Positions 9,181 to 18,285 of a stretch of DNA of 64,000 nt are shown piece after piece. This DNA is from JAAZGD01 sp964383845 (GTDB lineage Bacteria; Bacillota; Clostridia; Peptostreptococcales; Anaerovoracaceae): the NCBI GenBank assembly GCA_964383845.1, contig CAYLIF010000001.1:62001-126000 (forward strand). Reading direction: 5' to 3'. Numbering within the stretch: the first letter of the stretch is position 1; every line of letters starts with the position of its first letter. The position numbers and the translations under genes are program-made. Below the pieces are notes generated by a model that saw only the letters and a program-made list of their open reading frames with translations, had not been told where the DNA came from and did not search any database.

Positions 9181-10902
9181 ATGATTAACTACAAAAAAAA
9201 TATTGCAAACGCATTAAATGAAGTAATTGAAGAATTAACAAAAGAAGAAGTGTTTGAAATGATTGAAATTCCATCAGACGAATCAATGGGAGATTATGCC
9301 CTACCATGTTTTCGTTTGGCAAAAACCCTTCGTAAAGCACCTCCGAAGATAGCCCAGGAATTAGCTGAAAAAATAAATGATCACCCTTTGTTTGAAAAGG
9401 TGGAAAGTGTTGGTGCATATTTAAATTTATTTTTGAAAAAAGCTGATTTTGCAAAAGATGTAGTAACAGCAATTGTAGACAATCCAGACGATTATGGACG
9501 TTGGGAGATTGGGAAAGGCAAAAAAGTTTTAGTAGAGTTTTCGTCCCCAAATATCGCTAAACCTTTTCATATAGGTCATATCAGAAGTACAGTAATTGGA
9601 AACTCTATTTATAAGATATATGATTTTCTCGGATATGAAACAGTAAGGATTAATCATCTTGGAGATTACGGGACGCAGTTCGGGAAAATGATTGTTGCCT
9701 ATAGACGTTGGGGTAATAAGGATGATGTAACTAGAGCTCCAATAGAAACCCTGCTATCCTATTATGTAAAATTTCATGAGGAAGCAGAAAAAGACGAAAC
9801 CTTGGATCAAGAGGCAAGAGAAGCCTTCCGTAAATTAGAGCAAGGAAGCCTTGAAGAAAAGGCTCTTTGGCAGTGGTTTAGAGATGAAAGCTTAAAAGAA
9901 TTCAATCGAGTTTACGAAATGCTGGGAATTGAATTTGACAGCTTAGCAGGAGAAAGCTCATACTCTGATAAAATGGGGAGAGTTGTTCAGGAGCTGGAAG
10001 AAAAAGGACTTCTTGAAGATTCTGAAGGTGCCAAGATAGTTGACCTTGAAGAAGGGGGCTTACCTTCAGCACTTATAACTAAGAGTGACGGCTCTACATT
10101 ATATATTACAAGGGATATTGCGGCAGGGATTTATCGTAAGGAAACTTATGATTTCTATAAAAATCTATATATTGTTGGCAATCAACAGCTTCTTCACTTC
10201 CAACAATGGATGAAGATTATAGAACTTATGGGCTATCCCTGGGCAAAAGATTGTGTCCATATTCCTTTCGGTCTTGTTAGCCTAGATGATGGAGACACTC
10301 TATCCACTCGTCGTGGGAAAGTGGTTTTTCTTGAGGATGTTCTCAAAAAAGCTGTAGAAAAAACAAGGGAAATCATTGTTGAGAAGGATGTCAACACAGA
10401 TAACATTGACGAAACAGCAGCTCAAGTAGGGATAGGCGCTGTAGTCTTTAATGAACTGTCAAATTCTCGAAACAAAGATTACGTGTTTTCTTGGGACAAA
10501 GTCTTGGCTTTCGAAGGAGAAACAGGACCTTACGTACAGTATACCCATGCAAGGGCATCAAGCCTTATTAGAAAAGCTGGAGATGAAGCTCTTAAAGACT
10601 CAAAAAAGAATGATAAATGGAATAAAGATCACCTGTCAAGCGAAAGTGCATATCGTCTTACCAAGTTGCTATATGCCTTCCCAGAAGCTATATTAGAGGC
10701 TGGAGAGAGGTATGAACCAAGTATAGTGGCAAGACACATAGTAGATGTAGCCCAAGCCTTTAACCGCTTTTATCATGACGAACATATATTGGTGCCAGAT
10801 CAAAATGAGAGAGCCGCAAAAATCGCCTTAGTAGTTGCAACAAAAGCCGTATTAAAAAATGGGCTTGCACTTTTGGGAGTACATGCTCCTGAAAAAATGT
10901 AG
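9181..10902 (+). CDS. argS: Arginine-tRNA ligase
   Basis: ArgS is the monomeric class I synthetase that charges tRNA-Arg. The 573 residues include the N-terminal Add-1 domain (about 1-85), the HIGH signature as HIGH at 130-133 within SSPNIAKPFHIGHIRST, the KMSKS-region equivalent STRRGKVV, and the C-terminal DALR anticodon-binding domain (about 455-573, ending near LALLGVHAPEKM). A GAGGAG ribosome-binding site precedes ATG 9181. It closes the pheST-zapA-mutS2-argS run. No hairpin terminator is evident in the 100 bases that separate it from the next gene. Confidence 0.98.
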   Translation: MINYKKNIANALNEVIEELTKEEVFEMIEIPSDESMGDYALPCFRLAKTLRKAPPKIAQELAEKINDHPLFEKVESVGAYLNLFLKKADFAKDVVTAIVDNPDDYGRWEIGKGKKVLVEFSSPNIAKPFHIGHIRSTVIGNSIYKIYDFLGYETVRINHLGDYGTQFGKMIVAYRRWGNKDDVTRAPIETLLSYYVKFHEEAEKDETLDQEAREAFRKLEQGSLEEKALWQWFRDESLKEFNRVYEMLGIEFDSLAGESSYSDKMGRVVQELEEKGLLEDSEGAKIVDLEEGGLPSALITKSDGSTLYITRDIAAGIYRKETYDFYKNLYIVGNQQLLHFQQWMKIIELMGYPWAKDCVHIPFGLVSLDDGDTLSTRRGKVVFLEDVLKKAVEKTREIIVEKDVNTDNIDETAAQVGIGAVVFNELSNSRNKDYVFSWDKVLAFEGETGPYVQYTHARASSLIRKAGDEALKDSKKNDKWNKDHLSSESAYRLTKLLYAFPEAILEAGERYEPSIVARHIVDVAQAFNRFYHDEHILVPDQNERAAKIALVVATKAVLKNGLALLGVHAPEKM

Positions 10903-11004
10903 ACATATCTAATATACTTCAAAATTGAAAAGAAAAAGTTTATAATGTACCTAATAATAATGAAAGGAAAAACCTGTCTTTAAGGGCAGAGTTATATAAA
11001 AAAG

Positions 11005-11877
11005 ATGAGATACGAAGGAAATATTTTTAGGCCTCCCAGTGAGGCATATAGTTTAATAGTTCAAGTCACCATTGGATGTTCACACAATAAGTGTACTTTT
11101 TGCAGCATGTTCAAGGACAAGGATTTTAGAGTCCGGGATATAGCAGAAGTTGTGGAGGATCTTAAATCAGCACGTACAACCTATAGAAGAATTGACAAGA
11201 TATTCTTGGCCGATGGAGATGCCTTGTGTTTAAGCAACTCAAAGCTTTTAGAAATCTTAAATCATTGCAGTGAGATTTTTCCTGAATGCGATCAAGTTAC
11301 ACTTTACGGTTCTCCCCAAGACGCATTAAGAAAGAGTGCAGAGGAGCTAGAACAATTAAGAGAAGCGGGCCTGAAAATGGTCTATATAGGGGCTGAATCT
11401 GGAAGTGATGAAGTTCTTAAAAAAATAGTTAAAGGCGCTAGCCGTGAAGAAATAATTACTGCAGTTCAAAAGATAGAGCAGGCGGGTATAAAAGCCTCTG
11501 TAACTTTTATCTCTGGCCTTGCCGGTAAAGACGGCTGGAAAGATCACGCAGTTCAATCTGGAACGATGATTAGTGAAATGGAACCTTCTTATGTAGGACT
11601 TTTAACTTTGATGTTAGAGCCTGGAACTCCTCTTATGGATGATGTAAGAGCAAAACGTTTTGAGCTTCTTTCTCCAGAAGAGGTTGTTGCAGAAACACTT
11701 GTTATGTTGGAAAATATAAATGTTACAAAAAAATGTGTTTTTAGGAGCAATCACGCCAGCAATTATGTTTCCCTTAGGGGAGATTTGCCCCAGGATAAGG
11801 AAAAAATGCTGGCACAGCTAAGAAAAGCCATGGAAGATACAGGGCTTTTAAAAGACGAAAGGTTTCGGATGCTTTAG
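11005..11877 (+). CDS. Radical SAM protein with a CX4CX2C cluster motif
   Basis: The 290-residue protein is a radical SAM enzyme of unassigned reaction. The cluster-binding cysteines lie in GCSHNKCTFC (about residues 24-33), spaced CX4CX2C instead of the usual CX3CX2C. Later beta/alpha-barrel elements are visible: LADGDALCLS, a GGE-like region, YIGAESGSDEVLKKI and TFISGLAGKDG. These resemble the Elp3/MiaB-type catalytic domain. The next gene begins on the base after its stop codon, so the two are probably translated together. The ribosome-binding site is weak, so the exact start is slightly uncertain. The substrate is not inferable. Confidence 0.8.
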   Translation: MRYEGNIFRPPSEAYSLIVQVTIGCSHNKCTFCSMFKDKDFRVRDIAEVVEDLKSARTTYRRIDKIFLADGDALCLSNSKLLEILNHCSEIFPECDQVTLYGSPQDALRKSAEELEQLREAGLKMVYIGAESGSDEVLKKIVKGASREEIITAVQKIEQAGIKASVTFISGLAGKDGWKDHAVQSGTMISEMEPSYVGLLTLMLEPGTPLMDDVRAKRFELLSPEEVVAETLVMLENINVTKKCVFRSNHASNYVSLRGDLPQDKEKMLAQLRKAMEDTGLLKDERFRML

Positions 11878-13404
11878 ATGATAAAAGTATTGCTTACCAC
11901 TCTGAATTCTAAGTTTATCCATTCATCCTTGGCGTTAAGGTATCTTTATACTTCAGCCATGGAAAATTTGGATGAAGACAATCTTAGAATAGAGGTCAAT
12001 GAATTCACCATCAACCATCATGATGACTACATTATTACAGAGATTCTCCGTGGAGACTACAGCGTTGTTTGTTTTTCAGTGAATATTTGGAATCTGGAAA
12101 GGATACTAAATATTGCTTCAGTGATAAAGAAAGCAATGCCTTCACTTCAAATTGTATTAGGGGGACCAGAGGTTAGTCATGAACCATTAGCTATTTTACA
12201 AGAAAATCGTTTTGTAGATTTTGTCGTTGAGGGTGAAGGAGAGTATGTTTTTACAGCGCTATGTAAGTGCGAATTCCAAGATCCCGGGCTATCTGATATC
12301 AGAGGTTTGATATATAGAGATAGACGAGATGCAAAGATATATGTGAATCCCACTCAAGAGCCATTAAAAATGGATTCGGTGCCATTTCCCTATAAGCTAA
12401 TTCCACCAGAGCAAGAAAAGATTGTATATTATGAAAGCACTAGGGGATGTCCACATAGTTGTAGTTACTGTATGTCATCTATAGAAAAAGGAGTTCGATC
12501 ACTTCCAGAAGATCGGGTTAAGGAAGAGTTAGACTATTTCATTAGAAGCAATGTGAGCCAAGTGAAATTTGTAGACCGCACATTTAACTGGGATAGGAAC
12601 AGATGTTACAGATTACTTAAGCATATAATTGAAAATGATAACGAAATTACCAATTGGCATTTTGAAATTTCTGGAGAAGCATTGGATCGGCCATTACTTG
12701 ACTTGATTGGTTCAGCAAGACCTGGATTGTTTCAATTTGAAATAGGAATTCAAAGCACACATAAACAGACATTGAAGGCTGTAAAAAGAAGTACAAATGT
12801 AGAGCAGCTTTTAGAAAATGCCAAGCAGCTTATTGAGCTTAACAATTGCCATATTCATGTAGATCTTATTGCAGGGCTACCTTATGAAACCTACGATGTT
12901 TTCAAAAAGTCTTTTAACGATGTTTATGGATTAAAGGCTGACCATTTTCAATTGGGATTCTTAAAGCTGCTAAAGGGAACAGAATTAAGGCTTCAGGAAG
13001 ATGAATACGGCTACGTATTTTACGACAAAGCTCCATATACTATTATTTATAATAAATACTTGTCGGTGTGGGATATATTAAGGCTCAAGCAGGTTGACCG
13101 GGTTTTAAATCTTTATTATAACCGAGGGGGCTTCCAGCGTACTTTAGATTATTTAAGTGAATTACACAATTCTGCTTTTGATTTTTTTGAAGAATTTGCT
13201 CTTTTCTATTACTTAAAGGGATTCCAAGAAGTTTCACATAAAAAAGAAGATTTATACCGAATACTAAAAAAATATGGTGTTTGGAAGAATCGAACACTTG
13301 AAGGCACAGAAGATGGAGTCACAAAAAACCTCCTTAAAGATATGGAAGAAGCCTTAAATGAAGATTTAGTTAAGAAGTTCAACAGAAAAGGATGGAACAT
13401 TTAA
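11878..13404 (+). CDS. B12-binding-domain radical SAM protein with DUF4080-type C-terminus
   Basis: The 508-residue protein has a cobalamin-binding-like Rossmann domain at the N-terminus (about 1-140, with VLGGPEVSHEP), a radical SAM barrel carrying the canonical CX3CX2C (CPHSCSYC, C191/C195/C198), and a C-terminal region of about 150 residues resembling DUF4080. The DxHxxG motif of base-off cobalamin binding is not seen in the N-terminal domain, so true B12 use is unproven. Family members act in modifications such as methylation or ring cleavage, but no reaction is assigned. It begins directly after the stop of the smaller radical SAM gene, and its own stop overlaps the TPR gene start. Confidence 0.85.
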   Translation: MIKVLLTTLNSKFIHSSLALRYLYTSAMENLDEDNLRIEVNEFTINHHDDYIITEILRGDYSVVCFSVNIWNLERILNIASVIKKAMPSLQIVLGGPEVSHEPLAILQENRFVDFVVEGEGEYVFTALCKCEFQDPGLSDIRGLIYRDRRDAKIYVNPTQEPLKMDSVPFPYKLIPPEQEKIVYYESTRGCPHSCSYCMSSIEKGVRSLPEDRVKEELDYFIRSNVSQVKFVDRTFNWDRNRCYRLLKHIIENDNEITNWHFEISGEALDRPLLDLIGSARPGLFQFEIGIQSTHKQTLKAVKRSTNVEQLLENAKQLIELNNCHIHVDLIAGLPYETYDVFKKSFNDVYGLKADHFQLGFLKLLKGTELRLQEDEYGYVFYDKAPYTIIYNKYLSVWDILRLKQVDRVLNLYYNRGGFQRTLDYLSELHNSAFDFFEEFALFYYLKGFQEVSHKKEDLYRILKKYGVWKNRTLEGTEDGVTKNLLKDMEEALNEDLVKKFNRKGWNI

Positions 13405-14681
13405 TGAGCGATTTAAACTTCAAAAAACCACCCAAAGCGAAGAAAGAGCTGATAAAGCGACAAACAGAGGACCAACGAAGGAAGGACCTGGCAACACCAG
13501 AACAGATAGCAAAAAATGTGTGGAGTGTTAGAGCTGGCATTAAACGTACTGTAGTTAGAACTCCTGAAGAATATGACATACAAATTAGAGAAGATCGAAT
13601 TGGAAGATACTTTAAGAAGCACTTATCCAGATTTATTTTCGCCGAGTTTTCCGAGGAGTATATGAAAAAAGGCGGAATGGAAGAACTTATGAGAGGTGTA
13701 CCTATACCCTTAAGAAAATCGGATTTAGAAGTTTTCGCAGGTGGAGCAGGACTAAAACCCACTCATATTGCTGCTAACATGGCATGGATTATGGGAATCG
13801 ATCCTCATTTTAAGTACACACCATATTATGTAAAATTTTTGAATAAACTTTTCAACTATAAAATAATGGAGGGGATGCTTAAAACCGGAAGAGATGCGGC
13901 GGAAAAAGGGAATTATGAAGAAGCGTGTATCCATTTTAGAGCAACGCTTTGCATGAATCCAGAATATCTTCATGGAATGTACAGTTATGCACGATGCTGT
14001 AGAGAAATGTATACGGCTTCTAACAATGAGGAATATGTAGAACGTTTCAAAGCAGAGTCTCTTGATTTCTTTGAACTTACTACTGAGGCCCATCCTCGCC
14101 ATGCCCAAAGCTTTTATTACTTGGGCTACGCATATCTAAATAAAGGGCTATATACTAAAGCGCAAACAGCTTGGAAAAAGTTTCTGAGCTTCACAAGAAA
14201 TGCGAAAGATAGAAAAGAAATACACAACCGTCTCAAACAGATTGAGGAACCTGTAATAATTGAGCAAGCAATAAATGAGATATCCTTAGGTCGTTTTGCT
14301 CAAGGTGTTGATACTCTTGAACATTACCTGAAATCAGATTTTGAGAACTGGTGGCCACTTCATTACTATCTGGGGATTGGATACCTTAACATGGGTCAAC
14401 GTAAAGATGCCGTGAATGCCTTCAAACGTACACTAGAGAAGAATGGAAGCCATATACATAGTATGGAGTCACTAGCAGATATATACAAGGAATCTGGCGA
14501 CAAAGAAGAAGAACAAAAATACAGGAAAAAGATAGCCATAGTAAAAGAAAATCAATTAGAAAAAGCGGCATATCTTGAGAAGCGAAATTCCCAAACCCTG
14601 CCATCCACTGAGGATTCTATAAAGAGGGTTGCACTTGAGAATGATACAAAGAAGAAACCTAAAATTAAAAGGTTAAAATAA
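13404..14681 (+). CDS. TPR-repeat protein coupled to two radical SAM genes
   Basis: The 425-residue protein has a basic N-terminal segment (KKPPKAKKELIKRQ), a middle region without recognised domain, and several tetratricopeptide-like helical repeats from about residue 155 to 375 (for example GRDAAEKGNYEEACIHFRATLCMNPE and HYYLGIGYLNMGQRKDAVNAFKRTL), ending in a lysine-rich tail. There is no signal peptide or membrane helix. ATG 13404 is chosen because it shares its A with the preceding TAA and has AAGGA at a plausible distance; an in-frame ATG at 13392 sits too near that site. TPR repeats mediate protein contacts, so an adaptor role for the two upstream radical SAM proteins is an inference from coupling. 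Confidence 0.8.
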   Translation: MSDLNFKKPPKAKKELIKRQTEDQRRKDLATPEQIAKNVWSVRAGIKRTVVRTPEEYDIQIREDRIGRYFKKHLSRFIFAEFSEEYMKKGGMEELMRGVPIPLRKSDLEVFAGGAGLKPTHIAANMAWIMGIDPHFKYTPYYVKFLNKLFNYKIMEGMLKTGRDAAEKGNYEEACIHFRATLCMNPEYLHGMYSYARCCREMYTASNNEEYVERFKAESLDFFELTTEAHPRHAQSFYYLGYAYLNKGLYTKAQTAWKKFLSFTRNAKDRKEIHNRLKQIEEPVIIEQAINEISLGRFAQGVDTLEHYLKSDFENWWPLHYYLGIGYLNMGQRKDAVNAFKRTLEKNGSHIHSMESLADIYKESGDKEEEQKYRKKIAIVKENQLEKAAYLEKRNSQTLPSTEDSIKRVALENDTKKKPKIKRLK

Positions 14682-14714
14682 TCCCAGATTAATGATTAAA
14701 TATATGATAGAGTG

Positions 14715-14744
14715 TTGACATTCGGGTAGGCATTAAGGTATACT
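14715..14744 (+). promoter_or_regulatory. Sigma-A-type promoter of the tRNA cluster
   Basis: TTGACA (14715-14720), an 18-base spacer and TATACT (14739-14744) make a near-consensus housekeeping promoter, 32 bases before the first tRNA. Confidence 0.8.
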
Positions 14745-14775
14745 CTTTATTGTTGCTAGGAATAGAAAGTGGTAT

Positions 14776-14850
14776 TCCAAGGTAGCTCAATGGTAGAGCA
14801 ATCGGCTGTTAACCGATAGGCTGTGGGTTCGAGCCCCACCCTTGGAGCCA
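14776..14850 (+). tRNA. tRNA-Asn (GTT)
   Basis: A 75-base cloverleaf with acceptor TCCAAGG pairing CCTTGGA, anticodon loop CTGTTAA giving GTT, T-loop GTTCGAG and encoded CCA. It is first of three tRNAs in one transcript. Confidence 0.97.
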
Positions 14851-14854
14851 ATTT

Positions 14855-14943
14855 GCCGGAGTGGCGGAATTGGCAGACGCCCGGGACTTAAAATCCCGTG
14901 AGCTTTCAAGCTCGTACCGGTTCGATTCCGGTCTCCGGCACCA
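14855..14943 (+). tRNA. tRNA-Leu (TAA)
   Basis: An 89-base class II tRNA with acceptor GCCGGAG/CTCCGGC, anticodon loop CTTAAAA giving TAA, a long variable arm (GAGCTTTCAAGCTC) and encoded CCA. Confidence 0.97.
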
Positions 14944-14982
14944 TAGATGTGCCGACCGGTATAAAGCCGGAAAACATAATGG

Positions 14983-15058
<76 letters not shown>

Positions 15059-15067
15059 AGTAATTGC

Positions 15068-15100
15068 AAGGCTTTCGATAGTTTCTCGGAAGCCTTTTTT
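15068..15100 (+). terminator. Intrinsic terminator of the tRNA cluster
   Basis: AAGGCTTTCGA (15068-15078) pairs with TCGGAAGCCTT (15086-15096, one wobble) and is followed by seven T residues. Confidence 0.9.
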
Positions 15101-15215
15101 TGATTGTTTTCGGATTTTCACCAATTTTTCTCGAGCTATGATGTAAAAACACCCTATAATGAGGCAATCCCGGTTTTACTCAGATGGGCAAAAAAGAGTT
15201 TTCAATAAACATGGA

Positions 15216-15243
15216 TTGACTTTGCCGAAAAGCAGCATATAAT
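15216..15243 (+). promoter_or_regulatory. Promoter of the padR operon
   Basis: TTGACT (15216-15221), a 16-base spacer and a perfect TATAAT (15238-15243). The predicted transcription start falls inside the palindrome at 15249-15263. Confidence 0.75.
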
Positions 15244-15248
15244 ACTTG

Positions 15249-15263
15249 TATCGATATTCGATA
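15249..15263. promoter_or_regulatory. Candidate PadR operator (perfect inverted repeat)
   Basis: TATCGA, the spacer TAT, and TCGATA form a perfect 15-base palindrome immediately after the -10 box and 15 bases before the regulator's start codon. Its position over the transcription start suggests repression of the operon by its own PadR protein (inference). Confidence 0.6.
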
Positions 15264-15278
15264 ATAGAGGGAGAAAAA

Positions 15279-15608
15279 TTGGCTAGAAAAAAATTTCAAA
15301 CGTTGACAGAACAGATGTTTTATACACTACTTTGCTTCCGTAAAGAATGTTGTGGTGTTGATATCATGAAACAAACAAGAGAAATAACTAATGATAGAGT
15401 GATCATTGGGCCTGGAACTCTTTACAATTTAATAGGTCAGTTTTTGGATGCAGAGTTGATTTGCGAGACTAGCCTGGAAGGACGACGTATAAGTTATCGA
15501 ATAACTAAAAAAGGGGAAGAAACTCTGGAAGAGGAATATGGCCGATTAAAAAAACAAATGGACGATTTTAAGAGGATTGCTTGTACTGAAAAGGAGACCT
15601 GTAAATGA
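15279..15608 (+). CDS. PadR-family transcriptional regulator
   Basis: The 109-residue protein matches PadR regulators: a winged-helix domain (about 1-85) with LTEQMFYTLLCF, the recognition-helix region GPGTLYNLIGQFLDAELI, the wing ETSLEGRRISYRITKKGEETL, and a C-terminal helix for dimerisation (EEEYGRLKKQMDDFKRI). TTG 15279 is chosen because GAGGGAG lies at the right distance; an in-frame TTG at 15246 would place the start at the transcription start and inside the palindrome. It overlaps the DUF2812 gene by four bases. PadR/DUF2812 pairs are common in Clostridia, and the regulator probably represses this operon and responds to an unknown stress. Confidence 0.88.
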   Translation: MARKKFQTLTEQMFYTLLCFRKECCGVDIMKQTREITNDRVIIGPGTLYNLIGQFLDAELICETSLEGRRISYRITKKGEETLEEEYGRLKKQMDDFKRIACTEKETCK

Positions 15609-16483
15609 ATAATTTAGAAAGCAAGTATAGATTCTCATTCTTTTCAATGTTTGATTATAAGAGCATTGAGGACAATCTAGCTTTGATGGCAGAGAAAGGA
15701 TGGAGGATTGATCATATAAGCGCTTTTCTGTGGAAGTTTAAAAGGGCCAATCCATCAGAGAGGAAGTTTGCCGTAGTATTGTCGGGTAATGATTCGGAAT
15801 ATAAGCCGATATGCCTGGAAAACCAAGAGATGCTTGAAGAAATATGTATTGAAAATGGTTGGGAAAAAGAAATCCAATGGAAACAAATGCAAATATTTTC
15901 TGCTAATAAAGATGCAATTCCTATGGAAACCGATGAAGCTGTTAGGATAGAGAACATACACTTGAGTATGAAAAAGACTTTTATCCCAAGTTGGTTATTG
16001 GCAATACTCACTATGCTAATACTTTTGACTTCTAATAGCATGAAATACTTCGGAAATTCCCCTTACTGTGATGAAGACACTGTTTGGGTTTTAATTATTG
16101 CCTCATACGGAGCTTTCATGATAGGGGTCGCCCTGCTGGGATATATATTTTGGCTGCAAGCCTCTAGAAAAAAAATAGCCGAAGGCGGGACATGTATCAG
16201 TGCCGCTTGGCATCGCAGGTTGCTAAACATACTTATGATAGGCTTTCTGATTATTTTATTGGCTTTCTTTGCAGATACCAAAATGCAATTAGGACAAGGA
16301 CTTGTTCTTTATATAATCATTTATATGGCGGGGGTTTTAGCGGTGATTTCGGTTTCGAATTTTCTTTCTCAGTATCTTAAAGGAAAGAGGTGTTCATCTC
16401 GTTCTAATATAATTTTATCCATAACAGTTGCAGTAATATTAATTATTGGTATGGTTGTTATAACTAACATTATAGGGGCTTAA
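15605..16483 (+). CDS. DUF2812 domain membrane protein
   Basis: The 292-residue protein has an N-terminal cytoplasmic domain of the DUF2812 type (about 1-100; FSFFSMFDYKSIEDNLALMAEKGWRIDHI and FWKFKRANP-like pattern), then four or five predicted membrane helices (about 122-145, 153-180, 205-225, 230-255, 265-290). The biochemical role of the family is unknown; it is regularly paired with PadR regulators. The start codon overlaps the padR stop (ATGA), so the two are translationally coupled. The next gene follows 17 bases later, so the envelope genes downstream could share the transcript. Confidence 0.75.
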   Translation: MNNLESKYRFSFFSMFDYKSIEDNLALMAEKGWRIDHISAFLWKFKRANPSERKFAVVLSGNDSEYKPICLENQEMLEEICIENGWEKEIQWKQMQIFSANKDAIPMETDEAVRIENIHLSMKKTFIPSWLLAILTMLILLTSNSMKYFGNSPYCDEDTVWVLIIASYGAFMIGVALLGYIFWLQASRKKIAEGGTCISAAWHRRLLNILMIGFLIILLAFFADTKMQLGQGLVLYIIIYMAGVLAVISVSNFLSQYLKGKRCSSRSNIILSITVAVILIIGMVVITNIIGA

Positions 16484-16500
16484 TATTTAGAGGGATTATT

Positions 16501-18285
16501 ATGGATAAATTTTTAGAGGGTATAAAGATATTTTTCGACTGGCTCATTACAGGGTTTTCGAATATTATCGTTGAAATTGGAATGGTACTACAAGATTCCA
16601 CAATAGGTATAATGGGCATTTATACTTTTTCTGTGAGGTGGTGGTGCCCTATTTTAGCAATACTAATATTTTTTCGTTGCATATTGCCACTATTACATGA
16701 TAAAGGGTATGATGTTGTATGGGCAAATTTAGCTATCCCAAATGGCCATAGTATACCTTTAAAGCATTGGGAAAACTCCATAGGTCGTAGTAAATTAAGT
16801 GATATTGTAATTAATTTTCCTTTCATATCCCGTAGCCATGGGGTGCTTTCCTATGATGGTAACAACTGGACTATTACTGACTTAGCATCAAAGGGTGGGA
16901 TAAAGGTAAATGGAGAAAGGATTACTAAAACAGGGAGAGTTGAAGAAGGAGATACAATCTCATTTGCTAATGCGGAATTTTTATTGCTAGCTCCAGAATC
17001 CGGGCATGAGAACATCCCTACAATAGGATATTTAAAATGGTTTTCGGGATTTGGTAAAGATTTCATTTCTCGAAAAACATTATTTATGATTATAGCTTTT
17101 CAAATATTGGGTGGAATACAAATCGCATTTTCCGCCAAGGATGAGATGAAGCTAACAATACTCTTTACGATTTTAATATTCACCGTTGCTGAATGCTTTT
17201 ATTTTTTTGCTATATCGAAATTCAGTAAAAAATATTCAGAACTTGAATTAATGGCTTTTTTCCTTTCTGGCTTAAGCTTGTTAATTATAGGGTCAGCCGC
17301 CCCCCAACTTCTACTCAAACAGTTAATTGCAATAACTACAGGTATTGCCGTGTATTTTGTGATTCAATTAATAGTCAAGGATCTTAGCCGAGCAAATAAA
17401 TTAAAATACATACTTATTGCAGGTGCTATCATCTTATTAGTGTTGAACTTGGTAATTGGGGAAGCCCGCTTTGGTGCAAAAAACTGGATTAACTTAGGTT
17501 TTATAACCTTTCAGCCTATGGAGTTTGTGAAAATAGCTTTTGTTCTTGCTGGTACGGCTACTTTAGATAAGCTTCTCACTGCAAGAAACTTAACAGCCTT
17601 TATAGGATTTTCTGCGGCATGTATAATTGTTCTAGTTCTAATAAGCGATTTAGGAACAGCTGCCGTTTTCTTTGGAGCTTTTCTGGTTATATCATTTATG
17701 CGGTCGGGGGATCTTCGTACCATTGCTTTTATAGCTTCAGGTGCTGCATTAGGAGCTATGGCAATCATCATGTTAATGCCATACATTGCATTGAGATTTA
17801 AGGCTTGGCGGCATGTGTGGGAGTTTGCGGACACTATAGGCTATCAACAGACTCGTACAATGATTGCCTCAGCAAGTGGAGGACTCATGGGCGTTGGTGG
17901 GGGAAATGGTTACCTTGTAAATGTTGCTGCATCAGATACTGATTTAGTATTCGGGATTCTTTGTGAGGAATGGGGATTGATTATAGCTCTGATAGCTGTA
18001 TTGATGTTGGTATTTTTTGCTTTTTCTACCATATTTATTACAAACAGATGTAAATCATCTTTTTATGCCATTGCAGCCTGTGGAGTGGCTTCCATTTTTC
18101 TAATTCAAACAGCATTAAATGTTTTCGGCTCAGTGGATTTATTACCACTAACAGGTATTACATTACCATTTATATCGAATGGTGGTTCTTCTATGGTGGC
18201 ATCTTGGGGTCTTCTTGCATTTATCAAGGCTGCAGATGAGCGTTATAGGCCAGAAATTGTGAATAACAACGAAGTGAATGGGTGA
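16501..18285 (+). CDS. FtsW/RodA/SpoVE-type glycosyltransferase with an N-terminal FHA domain
   Basis: SEDS proteins polymerise lipid II into glycan strands at the membrane. This 594-residue protein begins with a membrane helix (about 37-57), then carries a forkhead-associated domain (about 75-160; GRSKLSDIVINFPFISRSHGVLSYDG, with the GR and SRSH phosphothreonine-binding motifs), then about ten transmembrane helices with the SEDS pattern (GARFGAKNWINLGFITFQPMEFVKIA, SDLGTAAVFFGAFLV, LTGITLPFISNGGSS). Canonical FtsW lacks the FHA part and is near 400 residues. FHA domains bind phosphothreonine, so control by a Ser/Thr kinase is likely. The following PBP gene overlaps its stop, forming a SEDS-bPBP pair. 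Confidence 0.9.
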   Translation: MDKFLEGIKIFFDWLITGFSNIIVEIGMVLQDSTIGIMGIYTFSVRWWCPILAILIFFRCILPLLHDKGYDVVWANLAIPNGHSIPLKHWENSIGRSKLSDIVINFPFISRSHGVLSYDGNNWTITDLASKGGIKVNGERITKTGRVEEGDTISFANAEFLLLAPESGHENIPTIGYLKWFSGFGKDFISRKTLFMIIAFQILGGIQIAFSAKDEMKLTILFTILIFTVAECFYFFAISKFSKKYSELELMAFFLSGLSLLIIGSAAPQLLLKQLIAITTGIAVYFVIQLIVKDLSRANKLKYILIAGAIILLVLNLVIGEARFGAKNWINLGFITFQPMEFVKIAFVLAGTATLDKLLTARNLTAFIGFSAACIIVLVLISDLGTAAVFFGAFLVISFMRSGDLRTIAFIASGAALGAMAIIMLMPYIALRFKAWRHVWEFADTIGYQQTRTMIASASGGLMGVGGGNGYLVNVAASDTDLVFGILCEEWGLIIALIAVLMLVFFAFSTIFITNRCKSSFYAIAACGVASIFLIQTALNVFGSVDLLPLTGITLPFISNGGSSMVASWGLLAFIKAADERYRPEIVNNNEVNG

